Assembly (NCBI GenBank): GCA_963995525.1
Contig: OZ023211.1
Span: 60,189,738-60,253,737 of the forward strand
Origin: Escarpia spicata
Lineage: Eukaryota > Annelida > Polychaeta > Sabellida > Siboglinidae
Direction: 5' to 3'
DNA length: 64,000 nt
Shown here: positions 46,816 to 59,966 of the stretch, one piece after another
Layout of the letters: every line of letters begins with the position of its first letter
How positions within the stretch are numbered: position 1 is the stretch's first letter
Translations under genes and position numbers: made by a program
Notes under the pieces: generated by a model
The model's input: the letters and a program-made list of their open reading frames with translations, nothing else
Databases searched by the model: none
Told to the model about the DNA's origin: nothing

Positions 46816-49260
46816 AAGTTTTTTGCTTCCTTGTGAACTGCAGATGTGTTTGCTGTTTTCCAGTCTTCGGGTGTCTGTTTTTAGTGACAATGGGTAGTGG
46901 AGTGCTGATACTCTGCCAATTCGTTTAGGACATGAGGATGGAGGCCATCAGGTCCTGATGATTTGAATGTTTTTAGTTTCTTTAGCTTCAATGCCACTAT
47001 CGATGTGTTGATAGTGCAAGATTCAACTGTGTTATGACATCTTGTTGGTTCCTCCGGAATGTCTCCTTCTGGCTCTCTCGTAAATACAGAGGAGAAATGA
47101 TTTACCAATACCTGTCCATCTTTGTTAGATCATCCTTGATTTTGCTTTTCAATAAGTTGGGTATTTCCGTTGTTGTCTTCATTTTCGCCTGCGCATATTG
47201 CCAGAACTTCTTAGGATTCTGGTTTATTTGATTTATGATATCTTTGTTGACAAAATTCCCGGTAAGTTTGGGCATCTTTGGAGAGAAAATATTTCTTACA
47301 CAACCTGTTTTTTCTATTGATTTTGGCTCGGGTTTTCACGTCCAGTGGAACTGGCTATTTTCTGGCTCTTTCGGTTATCACCTTCTTTGGCATGCATTTT
47401 TCTTCTGCATCTCTAAGTTTAGAAATAAAGATATCCCATTGAGTTTGCACATCTTGCTGGTGATTAGAAAATTCATCCTCCCAATCTTTATCAATGTTTA
47501 ACATGTCATTCAGTTTGGTGTAGTCCCCCTTGTCATATTTATAGACAGTTTTGCTGATTGGTTCATATTCTGGCATGCAGTTGAGAACCACCTTGATAAT
47601 AGAATGGTTACTTCTTCCTAGTGCTGAGGCTGTCTCAATTGTTGAGATCTCTGTATCTTCACTAATGAGGACAAGATCAAGGAGTGATGACTCGGTTGTA
47701 CCTATACCTCTAGTGGGCTCTGTAATAGGTTGCACAAAGTAAAATTCTTGAAGTTTGTCAATAAATTTAAGTTCTTTATCTTCACTACTTGCTGCTGTAG
47801 TTGAGATTATTTTCCAAACGATCTTAGAATATTTGAAATCTCCAAGTAGTAGAACAAATTTTTCTCACTTATTTTATCAAGTATTTTGTTATGGTTGTCA
47901 TTGTTCTCGGTGGTACTGTTTGGGCTTCTATAAAAGGAGCCTATGAGAAGAGTGTCTTTCCCTTTAAGTTTTAAAGTGCAAAACTGCTTCATTGGACTCA
48001 ACATCAAACTGATGCACTTGAAATGACAACGAATTGTGAATAAACAAGATCACCCCTCTGCCTATGTTCTCACTCTCAGTACTAGTAATGTTCATAATTT
48101 CCATAGAATATCCTTCCAGGTTGTATTCTTGTGTGGTAAGTTGTCTTTTATAATTTTTACTATTTTTAGGCTATTCTTCTGATATTGCTCTAACCTGTGG
48201 TGGAGTTGAGTTATTTTTTATTTTACACTTTAGTTTCAGTTAGTTTTTCTTTTGTTAGCACATCAGCATTTGTATACCATACAGTTGCTGTGCAAGAGTT
48301 TGGTTGGTAATTTTGCCACCTCTTTTGAGGACCTGCCTTTCTCCTGGGTGCCCTCTTATCAGGTAGACAACATTTGTTGTTCCTGTTGTGTTTTTTCTCT
48401 TGCCTCCTTCTGCAGTAGTCGTTCCTTCTCTCTGTCATACTTGCTCATGTCATGCTTTATAACTATTCCACTGAACAGCTCTACTTTGTTTTTCAGTTCG
48501 CATAGGTTTTTCGTGACTAAAGCTTTTGTGTCCTCTTCTGGGAAGGTTACAAGTAACGGACAGTTACTTGTTCCCTCTGTTTCCTTTCCCTGTTTACTCC
48601 CTAATCTTCTTCCGTGTAGGTCTTCAGGTTGGTATTTACCATCTGTAGTGTATCCTGACATTTCCTTCATTAGCTTCCTGTCATGAATAGTGTTGTCTTC
48701 TTTCAGAGTGCTGGTCCCCTCTGGCACATTGTATACCACAATGTTCTTCATTCTGGTCATTAGGTCATTTATTTGGGTGCACACATTGGCGACCACGTCA
48801 TCTTTGTTTATGATCGGTGGTACATGGGTTGCACCTAGTGATTCATGTGGTGCCTGAGATTGCAAATCTAATACTTTGGAGACTATCTCCTCAAATTCAT
48901 TCACTCTGCTGTGCAATGCTTTGTTTATTTTCCAAAGCAGTCAATTTATATTCAAACTTGTCTTGACGCTTGTGCATGACAAGGATGTGTGACATGAGTG
49001 CCTTTGCCTGTCTTTGGCACGATTTACAGTACCAACTGATTTGTTGGTTTTTCTTGTTGGTTAATATTGCATACTGCAAAACATCAAACACACTTTGACA
49101 GACTTTGTGATACCATCCCTTAGAGATGTCACATTCAATGGCATCCTCATTGTCCTTAACTACCAAGCTGCAGTCAGGGCAGATGCATTTTTCTTGATTT
49201 CTGTCAGCCTCCAATTTCTTGTTTGTTTGATGCTGGTTTTTTAATTCTGTTGAATTGATG
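46816..49260 (-). mobile_element. CR1-type LINE with PHD-finger ORF1, 3'-truncated, in CCNK intron 1
   Basis: Minus-strand, broken element, distinct from the esterase CR1. ORF1 (49,214-48,359) begins with a PHD-like zinc finger (CICPDCSLVVKDNEDAIECD, GWYHKVC, WYCKSC) and a coiled-coil-like region (ALENKQS). Endonuclease remnants lie at 48,007-47,355 (LLIGSFYRSPNST, ITEPTRGIGTTESSLLDLVL, ALGRSNHSIIKV). The N-terminal RT piece lies at 47,108-46,881 (VNHFSSVFTRE, KTFKSSGPDGLHPHVLNELA). Similarity ends near 46,820, before the RT catalytic core. Confidence 0.8.
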
Positions 49261-49958
49261 ATGTTGTCATAGAGCTAGATGAGCTACCTCATAGTGATCT
49301 TGATGTTTGAGGTAACACTGGTTTACCATCACTTGCCATACTTGTTAAATACTTAATACATACAATTTGTCCTTAACCTGCAACATTTTATAACTGAATA
49401 AAATGTTATACTAAACTGAAAAAGTGCAAGTGTGGGGTGTCCAAACACAAACAAACAGAGGCAGGGTAGGGTATATGGTAGTTTTGTTTCTAGCCCTGGT
49501 GTTGGTCATGAACGAGCCCAGTTAATAACTGTCATTCACTGGTTAATAATCGCGGGTACGATGAGTGTCACACAAATATAAACCAATAAGTAGCCAAAGC
49601 ACATATTTGTTTAGGCAAATTTTCAATGGAAACTAGTCAGTTTCACTAGATCTATGGATTTTTTATAACACTCGTTCAAATTCAGAATGCTGTAAGCCTA
49701 TTAAATAATAATAAAAATGTCACAGATTCTGTACGGACCGCATACTCATTGTTGATATATGTAGGTTTTGAACTAACATAAACTTTAAAACAATATCTTT
49801 GCATAAATTGAATGAAATAAATGTTTGAGAAATAGAATATGGATCTATAGATCATAACCATTACATCTTTAGATATTTATGAAAGCAGAATATTTCCTTT
49901 AAATTCTAGTAGACTATCTGTATGTATGATATAATGCAAGAATTCCTTTGTGTTACAG

Positions 49959-52900
49959 ATGCCTTGTTGGTACTTTGAGAAGAAGGACTTGCACAACACA
50001 GTGTCCCGGAGAGATGGGGTGGATGAGGAAACGGAGGCGCGGTACCGCAGAGAAGGGGCGCGCTTCATCATGGACACAGGCACAAAGATGGGACTGTATC
50101 CTTCCCAGATCATTGCGTTATCACTGACGCAAAGTACCAATCCACTAATGTATTGTTTTGATTAATCATTTGGCTAAATTATAATTTTTCTTGGCCACCA
50201 TATTTTTTTCCAGCTAAATTGGAAGGTCTTCCTTTTTTGTGCAATTTAATATTTTAATGGCAGACTTTTAACATGGCACTAGCGGATATCTACTCTCTAA
50301 TAACGATTGTGTGCAACTTAACACTCTCTTAGCAGGGATATGTGATTTTGTAAATGTATTACTGTGGACTTGCCATCTTAAATACTAGTGTGTTACGTGT
50401 TTTCATGGATGGACACAAGCACACGTAGAATCAACATCCACCTAACACACAGTGAACCTCTCATCTAATAATGTTTGATAATATCTCTATATGTACATGT
50501 TACTATATAGAACATTGTGTTCAAATCTTAGCAATAACGAAGTATCAGTTCACAGATTTCAGTCTATTTTCTTGCTCTGATCTCATCCCTACAATATAGA
50601 TCTTTTGTTGTGATCCCTAACAATTTCTATAGGAGTTTTGAGACATGTGCCACAGGAGTCGTGTATTTTCACCGATTCTACATCTTCCACTCGTTCCGGG
50701 CGTACCACAGATATGTGAGTAGGAATAATAATAATCAATGCAATGTTTTGCAGCTAAATCCCTGGAAACCCAACTCTAAGGCACATCAAACAAAGCTATT
50801 TGGGGATTCTCCGAATTGGTCCACTGTACAGGAGGATTAGGACTGAGATGACACATTTACTGTTGTGCCAAAGTTCTTTCTCAGAATTGTGGATTAAGGA
50901 GCTGCATGTATAATTTAATTGGTAAATAAAAATTGGGATTAAGCATTTACCTACTTCCAGAAAGTATATTTTTAATAGGTGGTTACTACATGAACCGCAC
51001 ATAAATGTAATGATGATTAATTCATTTAGTAATTTTTTTTTTTTAAGTTTAGAAACTGACTGTCACTTTAAAATTGGGCTTTCTATATTTGCCACCAGGT
51101 GACAGCAGCGTGCTGCCTGTTCCTGGCAGGGAAAGTCGAGGAGACACCAAAGAAATGTAAGGACATCATTCGGATAACCAAAACGATGTTACCAGACTCC
51201 CAGTTCACAGTATTTGGAGATGATCCTAAGGTAAGTTGGTGGCTGTACTCGGGGTATTAAGCTAGTTATGACAAATCGTTTCATCCACCTACTCAAATCT
51301 AGGGGGCTTTACAGGTATGTCTTTATTCATTAGTAATCACATTTTCTTCATCAGCATAACTAATATTGTCAGTGTGTTTCTAAAAAAAATGCACATCTTA
51401 GGTTATTTGCGGATGAAACTTCAAATGTCACTACATGTATAAATGGCAAGCTTTCCACATTTCACACTGACAATTATGCTGTGCGCTATGTCCAAGTGCA
51501 TTTTGATTATTTTTATAAGTTCTCTAAAGTTTCTTAACAAATTCATTATGTACTGTAATCCAGATTACGCATAGCTCTAATGTACATTAGTCCAACTTAG
51601 AATTAAGCTGACAAGTTGATATTTAAAACACATGATTATTTATTGATGAAGACCTGTCCCACTTTTGTACATATCACCCCGGAACATTATTTCTAGTTGC
51701 TGAAGTTACAGATGTTTGAAATGTCTGTGTCTTGACCACTGTCTACAGGAGGAAGTCATCACTCTAGAGCGGATACTGCTGCAGACCATTAAGTTTGACC
51801 TGCAGGTGGACCATCCGTACTCATGGCTACTCAAGTTTGCCAAACTCCTCAAAGGTGAAACTGTCCTCTGCCTTGTCCCCTCCACTGTCCACTCAACTGG
51901 AGATTGGAAGCTAAGAGTGTGTAACCGTCTGGGAATGTGTGTTGTGTTGAGTGGTACTTGCCAAAAAAAATTTGAACTTCTTAAAAAAAATCACCTGGTG
52001 TTGATATTGCATTACCCCCATCAGCTCAATTACTAGTCAGTCTTTCTATAAACACAGTCACTATTTTTGCTCCCTCTGTTGGTCGGAGACAAATTGCATT
52101 TAATTTAAAATACCATGCTATAGACCCGACACATTTGTTTTGTTCAAATCTGCATTTTTTACTTGAAATTCTGTATGAATCTGACATTTCTTATTATTTC
52201 ATAGGCCTACGGCATTCTGAATTTGAACAAGTGTTATGAAAAATCCATAGATCTAGTGAAACAGATTAGTTTCCATTGAAAATTTACCTAAACAAATGTG
52301 TGCTTCGACTACTTATTGGTTTATATTTGTGTGACGGACACAAGACATTGTATATATTATTATGATTTGTCTATTTTAAATACGTCTTAAAATATGAATT
52401 TGGCCTTGAGTAGCTAAACAAAATCCATGAAAATCTTAATTGCATACACAAAATATGTATCCTGTGGCAAGTCTGATAAGGATCCACTCGATTTAGACAC
52501 TAATTTCCAGAGTAAATTAGTTAGACATAGCTTCACAGAAGAGCATGGCTATTTGAATGCCAATCGTTGTTGGTAAGTAACCTAAGTGCAATATATTACA
52601 GGTGACAAGGCAAAGATCGAAAAGATGGTTCAGATGTCGTGGACCTTCATTAATGACAGGTGAGACAAGTTACTTACCCTCTTGTAAGTCTGTGGAGACT
52701 TGTCAATAAGTAGCTTTTGTTAGAATCTGCCAATTTATTTCAACCCTGTCTTGGCTAAAATGGGAGCCAGAGATCATCACTTCTCACTCATCTATCTGTT
52801 CTTCCATCTGTTCCAGTCTCTGTACCACTCTCTGTCTCTAATGGGAGTCAGAGATAATAACTGTCTCACTCATCTCTCTGTTCTTCCTTCTGTTCCAGCC

Positions 52901-55900
52901 TCTGTACCACTCTCTCCCTCCAATGGGAGCCAGAGATCATCGCTATAGCACTAATTTATCTGTCGAGTCGACTCACAAAGTTTGAGATCCAGGACTGGCA
53001 GGGCAGACCTCCACACTTCAAGGGCAAGTGGTGGGAGAATATTGTTGAAGATATCACACTGGAACTACTCGAAGGTAAAGTGGTGTGGAAACAAGAGCTA
53101 GAACCTCTTTGCACTGTGTAGCCTAATCTGGACAGAGAAGCATGTATCAAGGCTGTGAAAAATAAAATAGTTTTACTTTGTTATGAGTAATAAATCAGAA
53201 TTATCCATTTTAAACTTGAGTGCATCTACAGGTCTAATGACTTAATGTGATGTACTTAATGTTAAATTACATTATATCTGGTGTACATTTTAAGCCAATA
53301 TAGCTAATACCTGGCAATTTTGATTTCTGTTTAATTTTAACTTTGCATGTCTGTTGTGCTACCAACATAAACTGTCTTCTTGACCATAATATAAATGTAC
53401 ATATCATCTCTCATTTATACATTTGTTAATGATGATCTTAAATAAATTTGAGTACCTTGTCTATTTCTGCACTCTACTTGTAGATATATGCCATCAAGTT
53501 CTAGACTTGTACTCTTCAAATCCCAAGAAGAAGCAAGATTCACCACCCCCACCACCCCCAAAACCCCTCGAGGTCCAGTCACCCCACACCGTGGCAAAGA
53601 GACCAAGATCGGTACGTTACTATGATCGTATTTGTTAAATTACCCACATAGTTGTGTGTGATGATCAAGTCTGCTTATTGTTGGAAAAATTTACATTGTT
53701 TGTTTTAATGTAGACTAAAACAGGGTTCGAAATACCAGTAGTCCGAGGACTACCAGAAATTCGGTCGGGCTACCGAAGTTGGTGTCAGCGGTAGCCCAAC
53801 AGGCTACCGCAAAATCCGGGAATATTTTTTTTTATTCGGCCACGTGCGGGAGATATAAATACATCTACGTTAGACTTGCTAACGCTTTCCGACCCAAGGT
53901 GGTTGGCTAATTGAAATTCTACGTAGAAATATATTACCATTGTCGATCTTCAACAACGGACAACGACATCTATTTATCAAATCTAAAAGTAAATGATCGT
54001 CACGACCCACCTGATTACTAAGTAGTTACTTAAAATTGCATGTTAGCCAACTAAATTTCTTCAACATAATCAGTGGTTTCGGGTGTATGTTTCCGAAGGC
54101 ACATTTAAGGCCAGACACGGCAGCTGAAATGACTTCTATCAACAAAGTTCACTTTTATAAAAAAAATTCATACCTCTAAATCACTTTTCTTGTTAATAAA
54201 GTGAGCCCCTATCATTTAATAAATCCCGTTTTAGTTCTCAATAGGCAGAATGTGTTCAATAATGCGCAATGTTTAGACCTTAGACTTAGTAACGCTGCCA
54301 TACATTAACCGTGCGCCATCTTGTTTAGTATGAATAAACGAATACGCCAATCCATCCTCTAACTCTTTTCTTAGATGGCATTCCCGCCTTCTTGCCCGTA
54401 TTTCCGGGAAATCATAATATCTACGAGCACAATTAGACCGACTATCTCCTTATTTGGTGTTCGTTATTGTGACACGTCAGCATCGGGATGTTCCGCCATG
54501 CCTGTGACCTGCGATGATCCGGATAATTCCATATATGGCGTGATGCTTCTCCCACAGTTCACCATGTTTCTATTTCCGGGGGTAAACAATAATGGCGTCT
54601 AGCGAAAGTTTCGACGAAATCAATATGAATCTTGTTTATGCCAAACGTTATAAATTTGCCGCAAATCATGCATTTGAGTAGAAAAAGAAAAACGGCATAT
54701 TTCGACGACACTGCTTAGCGCCGACACTGGCGACGATTCCCGGGGACGACGGGGATTGAACAGTGACAGAGATCGTTGCCAATACTGCATCGTGCAATGA
54801 CATTAAAATGAAAGTTATGCAGTCCTAAAACTAGAAAGGCATGGATACGACAATCATATATGGTAAGTCTTACAGAATTATGTTTAGATGTCATATTTCC
54901 ATGTAAGCAAGTTAGACAATTCAACTACATGTCATGTCATGACTACGTGTTTATGTCAATTTTGACTTAGCTTTAGATTTCAGCCTTACAGTTATGGTCT
55001 ATGAGTATTTTGGTATCTTTGCTTTAGTAATAAAAACACTTACTTTTTCATAAACTTTACCTCATACTCACATGCTAATTATGTTGTTGTACGCACACAC
55101 ATGCACACGCACGCACGCACGCACACGCACGCACGCACACACACACACACACATAAAAAGTATATCTTTATTTGTATATATATATACAAGAACACATGCA
55201 TGCATGCACAGTACATTTCCATTAGGCAAGTTTGTTATTGATACATGATATATTTCATTTCAGCTTCACTGGTGCATGATTGACTTGGCTCGCATAAGTG
55301 GCCTTCTTCAGACGGTGGAGTGTCCCCAAGGAGGAGGAGGAAGGACCAGCACATGAATGTTACAGTCCTGTTCTTCATATTAATCAATTTCGATCAATCC
55401 TCATTGGTGTTATCAGATGCATGACACTTCAGTTTTTACTTTATAATATTAATAATGATAAATGGAGTTGACGCTGCCAGCACATTCTGCTGACTGCAAG
55501 AGGGGATTCTCGCAAGCCAAGCTTGTGAAGAACGACTGGCAAAGCAAGCTCTGTGACACCGCCGTCACTGACAGTGGTGCTGCACACCCCTACTGAGGCC
55601 AAATACGATCCAGAAGATGCTGTGTGCCACTGGAATGCGAAGACTGTGCGTTGACCGAATCAGATGTTTGGTGGCAACAAAAAAGACAGCGACAGAGAGG
55701 ACTGTGACAGTTACCTGGCGGCAGCTCTTGCCAGGTTGGCAGAGTCTCCTGAGTGAGCTAGATGAGCTCAGCAGGCTTGCCCATGAGTGGCGCTTTTGTT
55801 AGTGTATATTATTATGTTATTGGTGTTGGTGTATATTTGTTGTTTGGTGCATTAAATGTTCGATTTTAGATTTTTTTAGATTTTTTGTTCGGCGCATTAT

Positions 55901-57552
55901 TTTGCTAAAACATTTGGGTATTTGTGGGCTACCAGGTATCTCTGTGGACTACCAGATTTTCCAACCAGGTAGTCCTGCTGTCTACCAGAATTTTTGGAGT
56001 TATTTCTACTTCTCTAAAATGTTTAAACACCATTGCATTGACATAATCATCTGATCTGAACTGTTTCCTGTAAACTATTTTATTCTAAAAAAATTACCAC
56101 CAAACTATATTTTAAAGAACTATAATTTGCTAGTATAATTTGATGGTAATCTGTAAAATTTGATTGAATTGACTTGAACACATCGTGTTTATGTTGCATG
56201 ATGAACGACAATACAGTTATTACTAAACTGATTGATTAAGTTATATTACAAACTTTGGGGTTTATTAAAACACATTGCAATATGCAGTGTAATGTTTGAT
56301 ATAGTGTTTGCAATGTATGATTTTATGAAAGAGAAATCAGCTAAACGGTGTCTTTAGCACACTTATATCATGCTAACATGTTCAATGTGTTATCATTCAA
56401 CAGAACACACGAATCAGCTCACCAAAATGTCACACATTGTAATGTGAATAACAGCAAATACGAATTATGTGTTATTAGGAAAATAAAAATAATGTTATCT
56501 TATTACTAAATAACAAATAAAAAGTGTTATCCTTCATTCCCCGTTGGCCTTCACGCCCATTGACCTTCATCCTCCGTTCACCTTCATCTCCCGTTGACGT
56601 TCTTGGCGGTCTCTTGCAGCCGACAACCCAAGATGTGCGACGAACGTCCCACGGATCAATCGGTCAGCCGCAGCGAGCGAAGGCGACAAAGCTGGAGGAC
56701 ACACGCCGGACCTTCACACCGACTTCAGCCGTCGACAAGATGGCGGTAGGCCCCGTGCCATCGGTGCTGGCCGTGAGCAGTCAGCCACAGACGGTGCCGC
56801 CGCTCGCCAACACGGCCTTGCCGCCGCCGTCCAACAAGAGCAACCCGTATGTGTCCTCTAAGATGTACGCGTCGTCATTCATGTCTCAAGAAGGCTCGCA
56901 GAACATCCAGTCTCTGATCGGCGGCGCCATTCCGCCTACCGCGGCGTACCCGCCACCGACGCAGTACACGCAGGCGCCACCCGCCATGCCGATGACGTCA
57001 TATCCTGCGCAGCCGCAGCAGATGGCGTATCAGCCGCCACCGACGGTGTATCAGACACAGACAGGATACCAGCAGCAGGCGTACCAGCCGTACCAGGCAA
57101 GCACACAGGTGTCATACAGCCAACCCATGCCTGGGTATGACGCGTCAGTCGCGGCGACGCAGTACCCGCAGTCGGGATACGCAGGGCATTACACTGCTGC
57201 AGCACCCAGCTACCCTGCGCCATACCCGGCAGCACAACCTGCACCACAGGCTCCGCAGTATCAGACCGCACCACCGCCAGCGCAAGCCCCGCAGTACCCC
57301 GCCTATCCCCCGCCCACGCAACCCCCGCCGGCGCCCGTCAACGCCGGCGGCTATCAGGGCATGGGGGTGCCGATGCAGGGCTACAACCCCGCACACACAA
57401 CGGCTTCTCCTCAACTCACAAACCCCGGTCAACCACAAATCAGGATGACTGGTCAACATTCGAACAGAATGGACCGGCCTGCAACTGGTCACCCTCTGGT
57501 CAGACTCACTGGCCGCACTAACAAAAAATCTAGGGTTAAATCTCATAACTAG
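49959..57552 (+). CDS. CCNK: CCNK, cyclin K (8 coding exons, complete)
   Basis: Exons: 49959-50095, 50633-50714, 51099-51230, 51749-51854, 52602-52659, 52899-53074, 53484-53611, 56620-57552. All introns are GT-AG and the phases join to 583 residues (human cyclin K has 580). Cyclin K activates CDK12/CDK13, which phosphorylate the RNA polymerase II C-terminal domain. It opens [20 protein letters not shown], as in vertebrate cyclin K. The two cyclin boxes (about 20-260) include [73 protein letters not shown] and [11 protein letters not shown]. The C-terminal half (exon 8) is Pro/Tyr/Gln-rich and low complexity, and keeps [15 protein letters not shown], resembling a human segment. The start codon is the first base of its exon, so the 5' UTR is on an upstream exon. 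AATAAA lies at 57,794-57,799. Confidence 0.96.
52755..52900 (+). repeat. Tandem duplication of the CCNK exon 6 acceptor region
   Basis: Units containing CTGTTCCAG|(T/C)CTCTGTACCACTCTCT and ATGGGAG(C/T)CAGAGAT are repeated before the real exon 6. A decoy acceptor lies at 52,815-52,816. Spliced there, the frame reads S-L-C-T-T-L-C-L and then TAA, so the decoy would act as a stop-containing (poison) exon start. The authentic acceptor is at 52,897-52,898. Confidence 0.85.
53721..56011 (+). mobile_element. Decayed hAT-like element in CCNK intron 7
   Basis: The left end begins CAGGGTTCGAAAT, a typical hAT terminus, preceded by GACTAAAA. The right end is followed by CTCTAAAA (6 of 8 matching). Words such as TAGTCC and CTACCAG occur near both ends in inverted arrangement. 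A short frame at 55,462-55,596 ([20 protein letters not shown]) resembles the dimerisation domain of hAT transposases. The right terminal repeat is poorly preserved. Between about 53,830 and 55,270 I recognise nothing. Confidence 0.5.
55096..55150. repeat. (CACG)n/(CA)n microsatellite
   Basis: Mixed CACG and CA repeats inside CCNK intron 7. Confidence 0.95.
56528..56612 (+). repeat. Degenerate 15-18-bp repeats in the CCNK exon 8 polypyrimidine tract
   Basis: Four imperfect units of the form CC(C)GTTGACCTTCATCT precede the exon 8 acceptor CTCTTGCAG. They extend the pyrimidine-rich tract to nearly 90 nt. They also create an in-frame ATG upstream of the exon that is not the start codon. Confidence 0.6.
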
Positions 57553-58859
57553 CACCAAGAATATCTAGCCAGTTTCAGCAAGCATTAGCAAATGAATATC
57601 ACAGAATGCCACACTGCTGCAAAATAACGTTCCGTTTTTGTTGATGTGCTGATTAAAAGTTTACCCCTAAATGTCTGTTCGTTGGTTTTATCACTTCGGA
57701 AGTTGGCGAAATTGAATCGGACTATTTTAGCTGGACCATTCATCACTGGATGTATACAATATTTGTTTGGTGCATTCACGTGTATGCTATGTAAATAAAA
57801 GTTATTTCTCGTTCTTGACGCTTTAATGTGTAGACGCGGCATCGATGGCATGCCTACTGAGCCCAAGATCTATCTTGCAACATGCTTATATAGTGATCAT
57901 GATAAGTTCATTCAGTTGCATACAACAAATATATTTTATTTCAGTGTATCCGCATTAGTGCCCTGTCGTATCACTCCATCTGTTGACGATTTTAATACCG
58001 CTTGTCGATTTTGAGATTGACAAACCCTTTTTATTGATGCACCTCTGAGTATGGTTTCCGAGGATTTAGGCGCAAAAGAAGTTACCTTATTATTAGTAGT
58101 ACGATTTCCTAACGTGTATGCCGGTGTGGCACGTTGAAAACAGTGGAAACACGGTAGATTTTTCTATTTCTTTGTGTTTGTTTGTCCATAAACAGACAAA
58201 GTACGTATCGGGTAGAGGGAGGTCGTGGTTCTCCGGCAAGCGATGAAGCTTTGTAATATATAAACATGGGGTTGGGAATTTTGGTAATACAGGTTACATA
58301 GCGATTAAAAGCGAAACTATTGACACTAGACTGATGTTATAAACCTCGTCGTGTCAACAATAAATTCATGGAGTGCGAGTAGCGTAGCATAAAATGCTGC
58401 AGTTGTAAAATAATGCAGATCCGGCACTTAATGCGTATGTCTGGAAACTAAAGTTCCCTGTGTAAGGAAATATTCCCCCAAAAAATTCGATTATTTTACC
58501 ACCAAAATGTAATATAAGTTTTGGTTTTTTGTAGAAAATTTATGCTGAAACACCTTAGTTGCCTAGCAAAAATATTTCCACGTATATTCTTCCAAATATT
58601 TCAGATAAGCAACATTCTAATATTTTTTCACCCATTCCATCGCCAATATTCATAATAACGCTTAGATTCATATTATTGTGAGGGTGGGCAAAGTTAATAA
58701 CTATGGAGATGGACTTGATGCCCATGTATCGTTTTGTTCCCCCGCAGATCCTAAATACACCCCTGCATCTTAGACTTAGTAGGTTATAGGCTACATCTAG
58801 GTTAGTAAAATTATAAGTATTTTTGACAATATTACAAAAGTATAGCTTATACAGGGCGG
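57553..58859. other. CCNK 3' UTR and intergenic sequence
   Basis: The CCNK 3' UTR probably ends shortly after AATAAA at 57,794. The rest shows no gene or clear repeat. Confidence 0.5.
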
Positions 58860-59456
58860 TCGTTATGTAATAGTTGGGAACTTAACCCTAACCATAAATA
58901 ACCCCAACTATCATCAACGATGACCCTAACCGTAACTAATAATAATAGCCTTAACATAGTTAATAACATTTGACACTAACTATTGATTCTCATCATTGGA
59001 TTGGTTATAATGATTATATATATAATCATATCCCACCATAGCTTACTCCAGCCATAACTAATTATAATAATAATATCCCATATGAATAATTATATTTCAC
59101 ATTAACAATTTATTCCCATCATGTGACTGGTTCCAACGATTACGCTAACCCCAATCATAACTGACTCCCGCCATAACTAATAATTATAACCATAATCCTC
59201 ATGAATAATGATATTTCACACTAACTAGTTAGTCCCCTCATCCGACTGGTTCCAACGATTACTTTAACCCCAACCATAGCTTATGATAATATCTTTAATC
59301 TAATTAATAAGGATATTTCACATTAACTATTTATTCTCATCATTTGATTGGTTATAACGACAATATAATATATATACAAAACCCTAACTCACCATGATTG
59401 TCTCTAACCATAACTAATAATAATAATAATTTTAACACTAATAGATAATTATTTAT
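58860..59456. repeat. Degenerate satellite, about 105-125-bp units, four or more copies
   Basis: The word (T/C)CATC(A/C)NNNGA(C/T)TGGTT followed by ATAA or CCAACG recurs near 58,993, 59,116, 59,235 and 59,337. CCCTAACC/AACCATAA-type words between them resemble telomeric TTAGGG variants but are irregular. It is non-coding. Confidence 0.75.
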
Positions 59457-59458
59457 TC

Positions 59459-59966
59459 CACAAGAAGGACATAGATATGCTAGAAAGAGTACAGAGGAGA
59501 GCGACTAAAATGATACCAAAACTGAGGGATCTTAGTTATGAAAAACGCCTAAAAGAATATGGTTTAACAACACTAGAGACCAGGAGATTGAGAGGAGATC
59601 AGATAAAAGTGTTTAAAATATTGAATGGTTATGAAAATATTGATAGAAATATGTTTTTTTCAGTTAAGAAAGATAGAAAGACTACAGGACATGAAGTTAC
59701 ATTAGTAAAGGAGCAGTGTAGATTAGACGTAAGAAAGTTCTAATTTTCACAAAGGACTGTGAATGAATGGAACAGATTATCTGATGATTGTGTGGGTGCT
59801 AGTAGTGTGAATATGTTCAAAAATAAAATCGACACACCTCAGAAGGGCTGGTTATATGTAGATAAATGGGTTGGACTCTCGATAAGCCAAAGGGTTTCCT
59901 TGTCCACCTGCCATCTAGAGTTAATTATCTGGATGGCAATCTTGTTAAATCTTGTTACAATATACT
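59459..59966 (+). mobile_element. CR1 LINE 3' fragment
   Basis: Plus-strand 5'-truncated copy of the esterase-CR1 family, about 508 bp. It starts in the RT C-terminal domain (KKDIDMLERVQRRATKMIPK) and ends with GGCAATCTTGTTAAATC. Its main frame is open for 88 codons, then interrupted at 59,741. Confidence 0.9.

Noticed and set aside
56524..56619. A start codon upstream of CCNK exon 8 (longer 342-codon frame)
   Set aside because: The region is the pyrimidine-rich intron end with a clear CTCTTGCAG acceptor. The frame enters exon 8 in phase from exon 7, so the upstream ATG is intronic.
57137..57558. Arg-rich frames on both strands within CCNK exon 8
   Set aside because: They are shadows of the GC-rich Pro/Tyr/Gln coding sequence of cyclin K.
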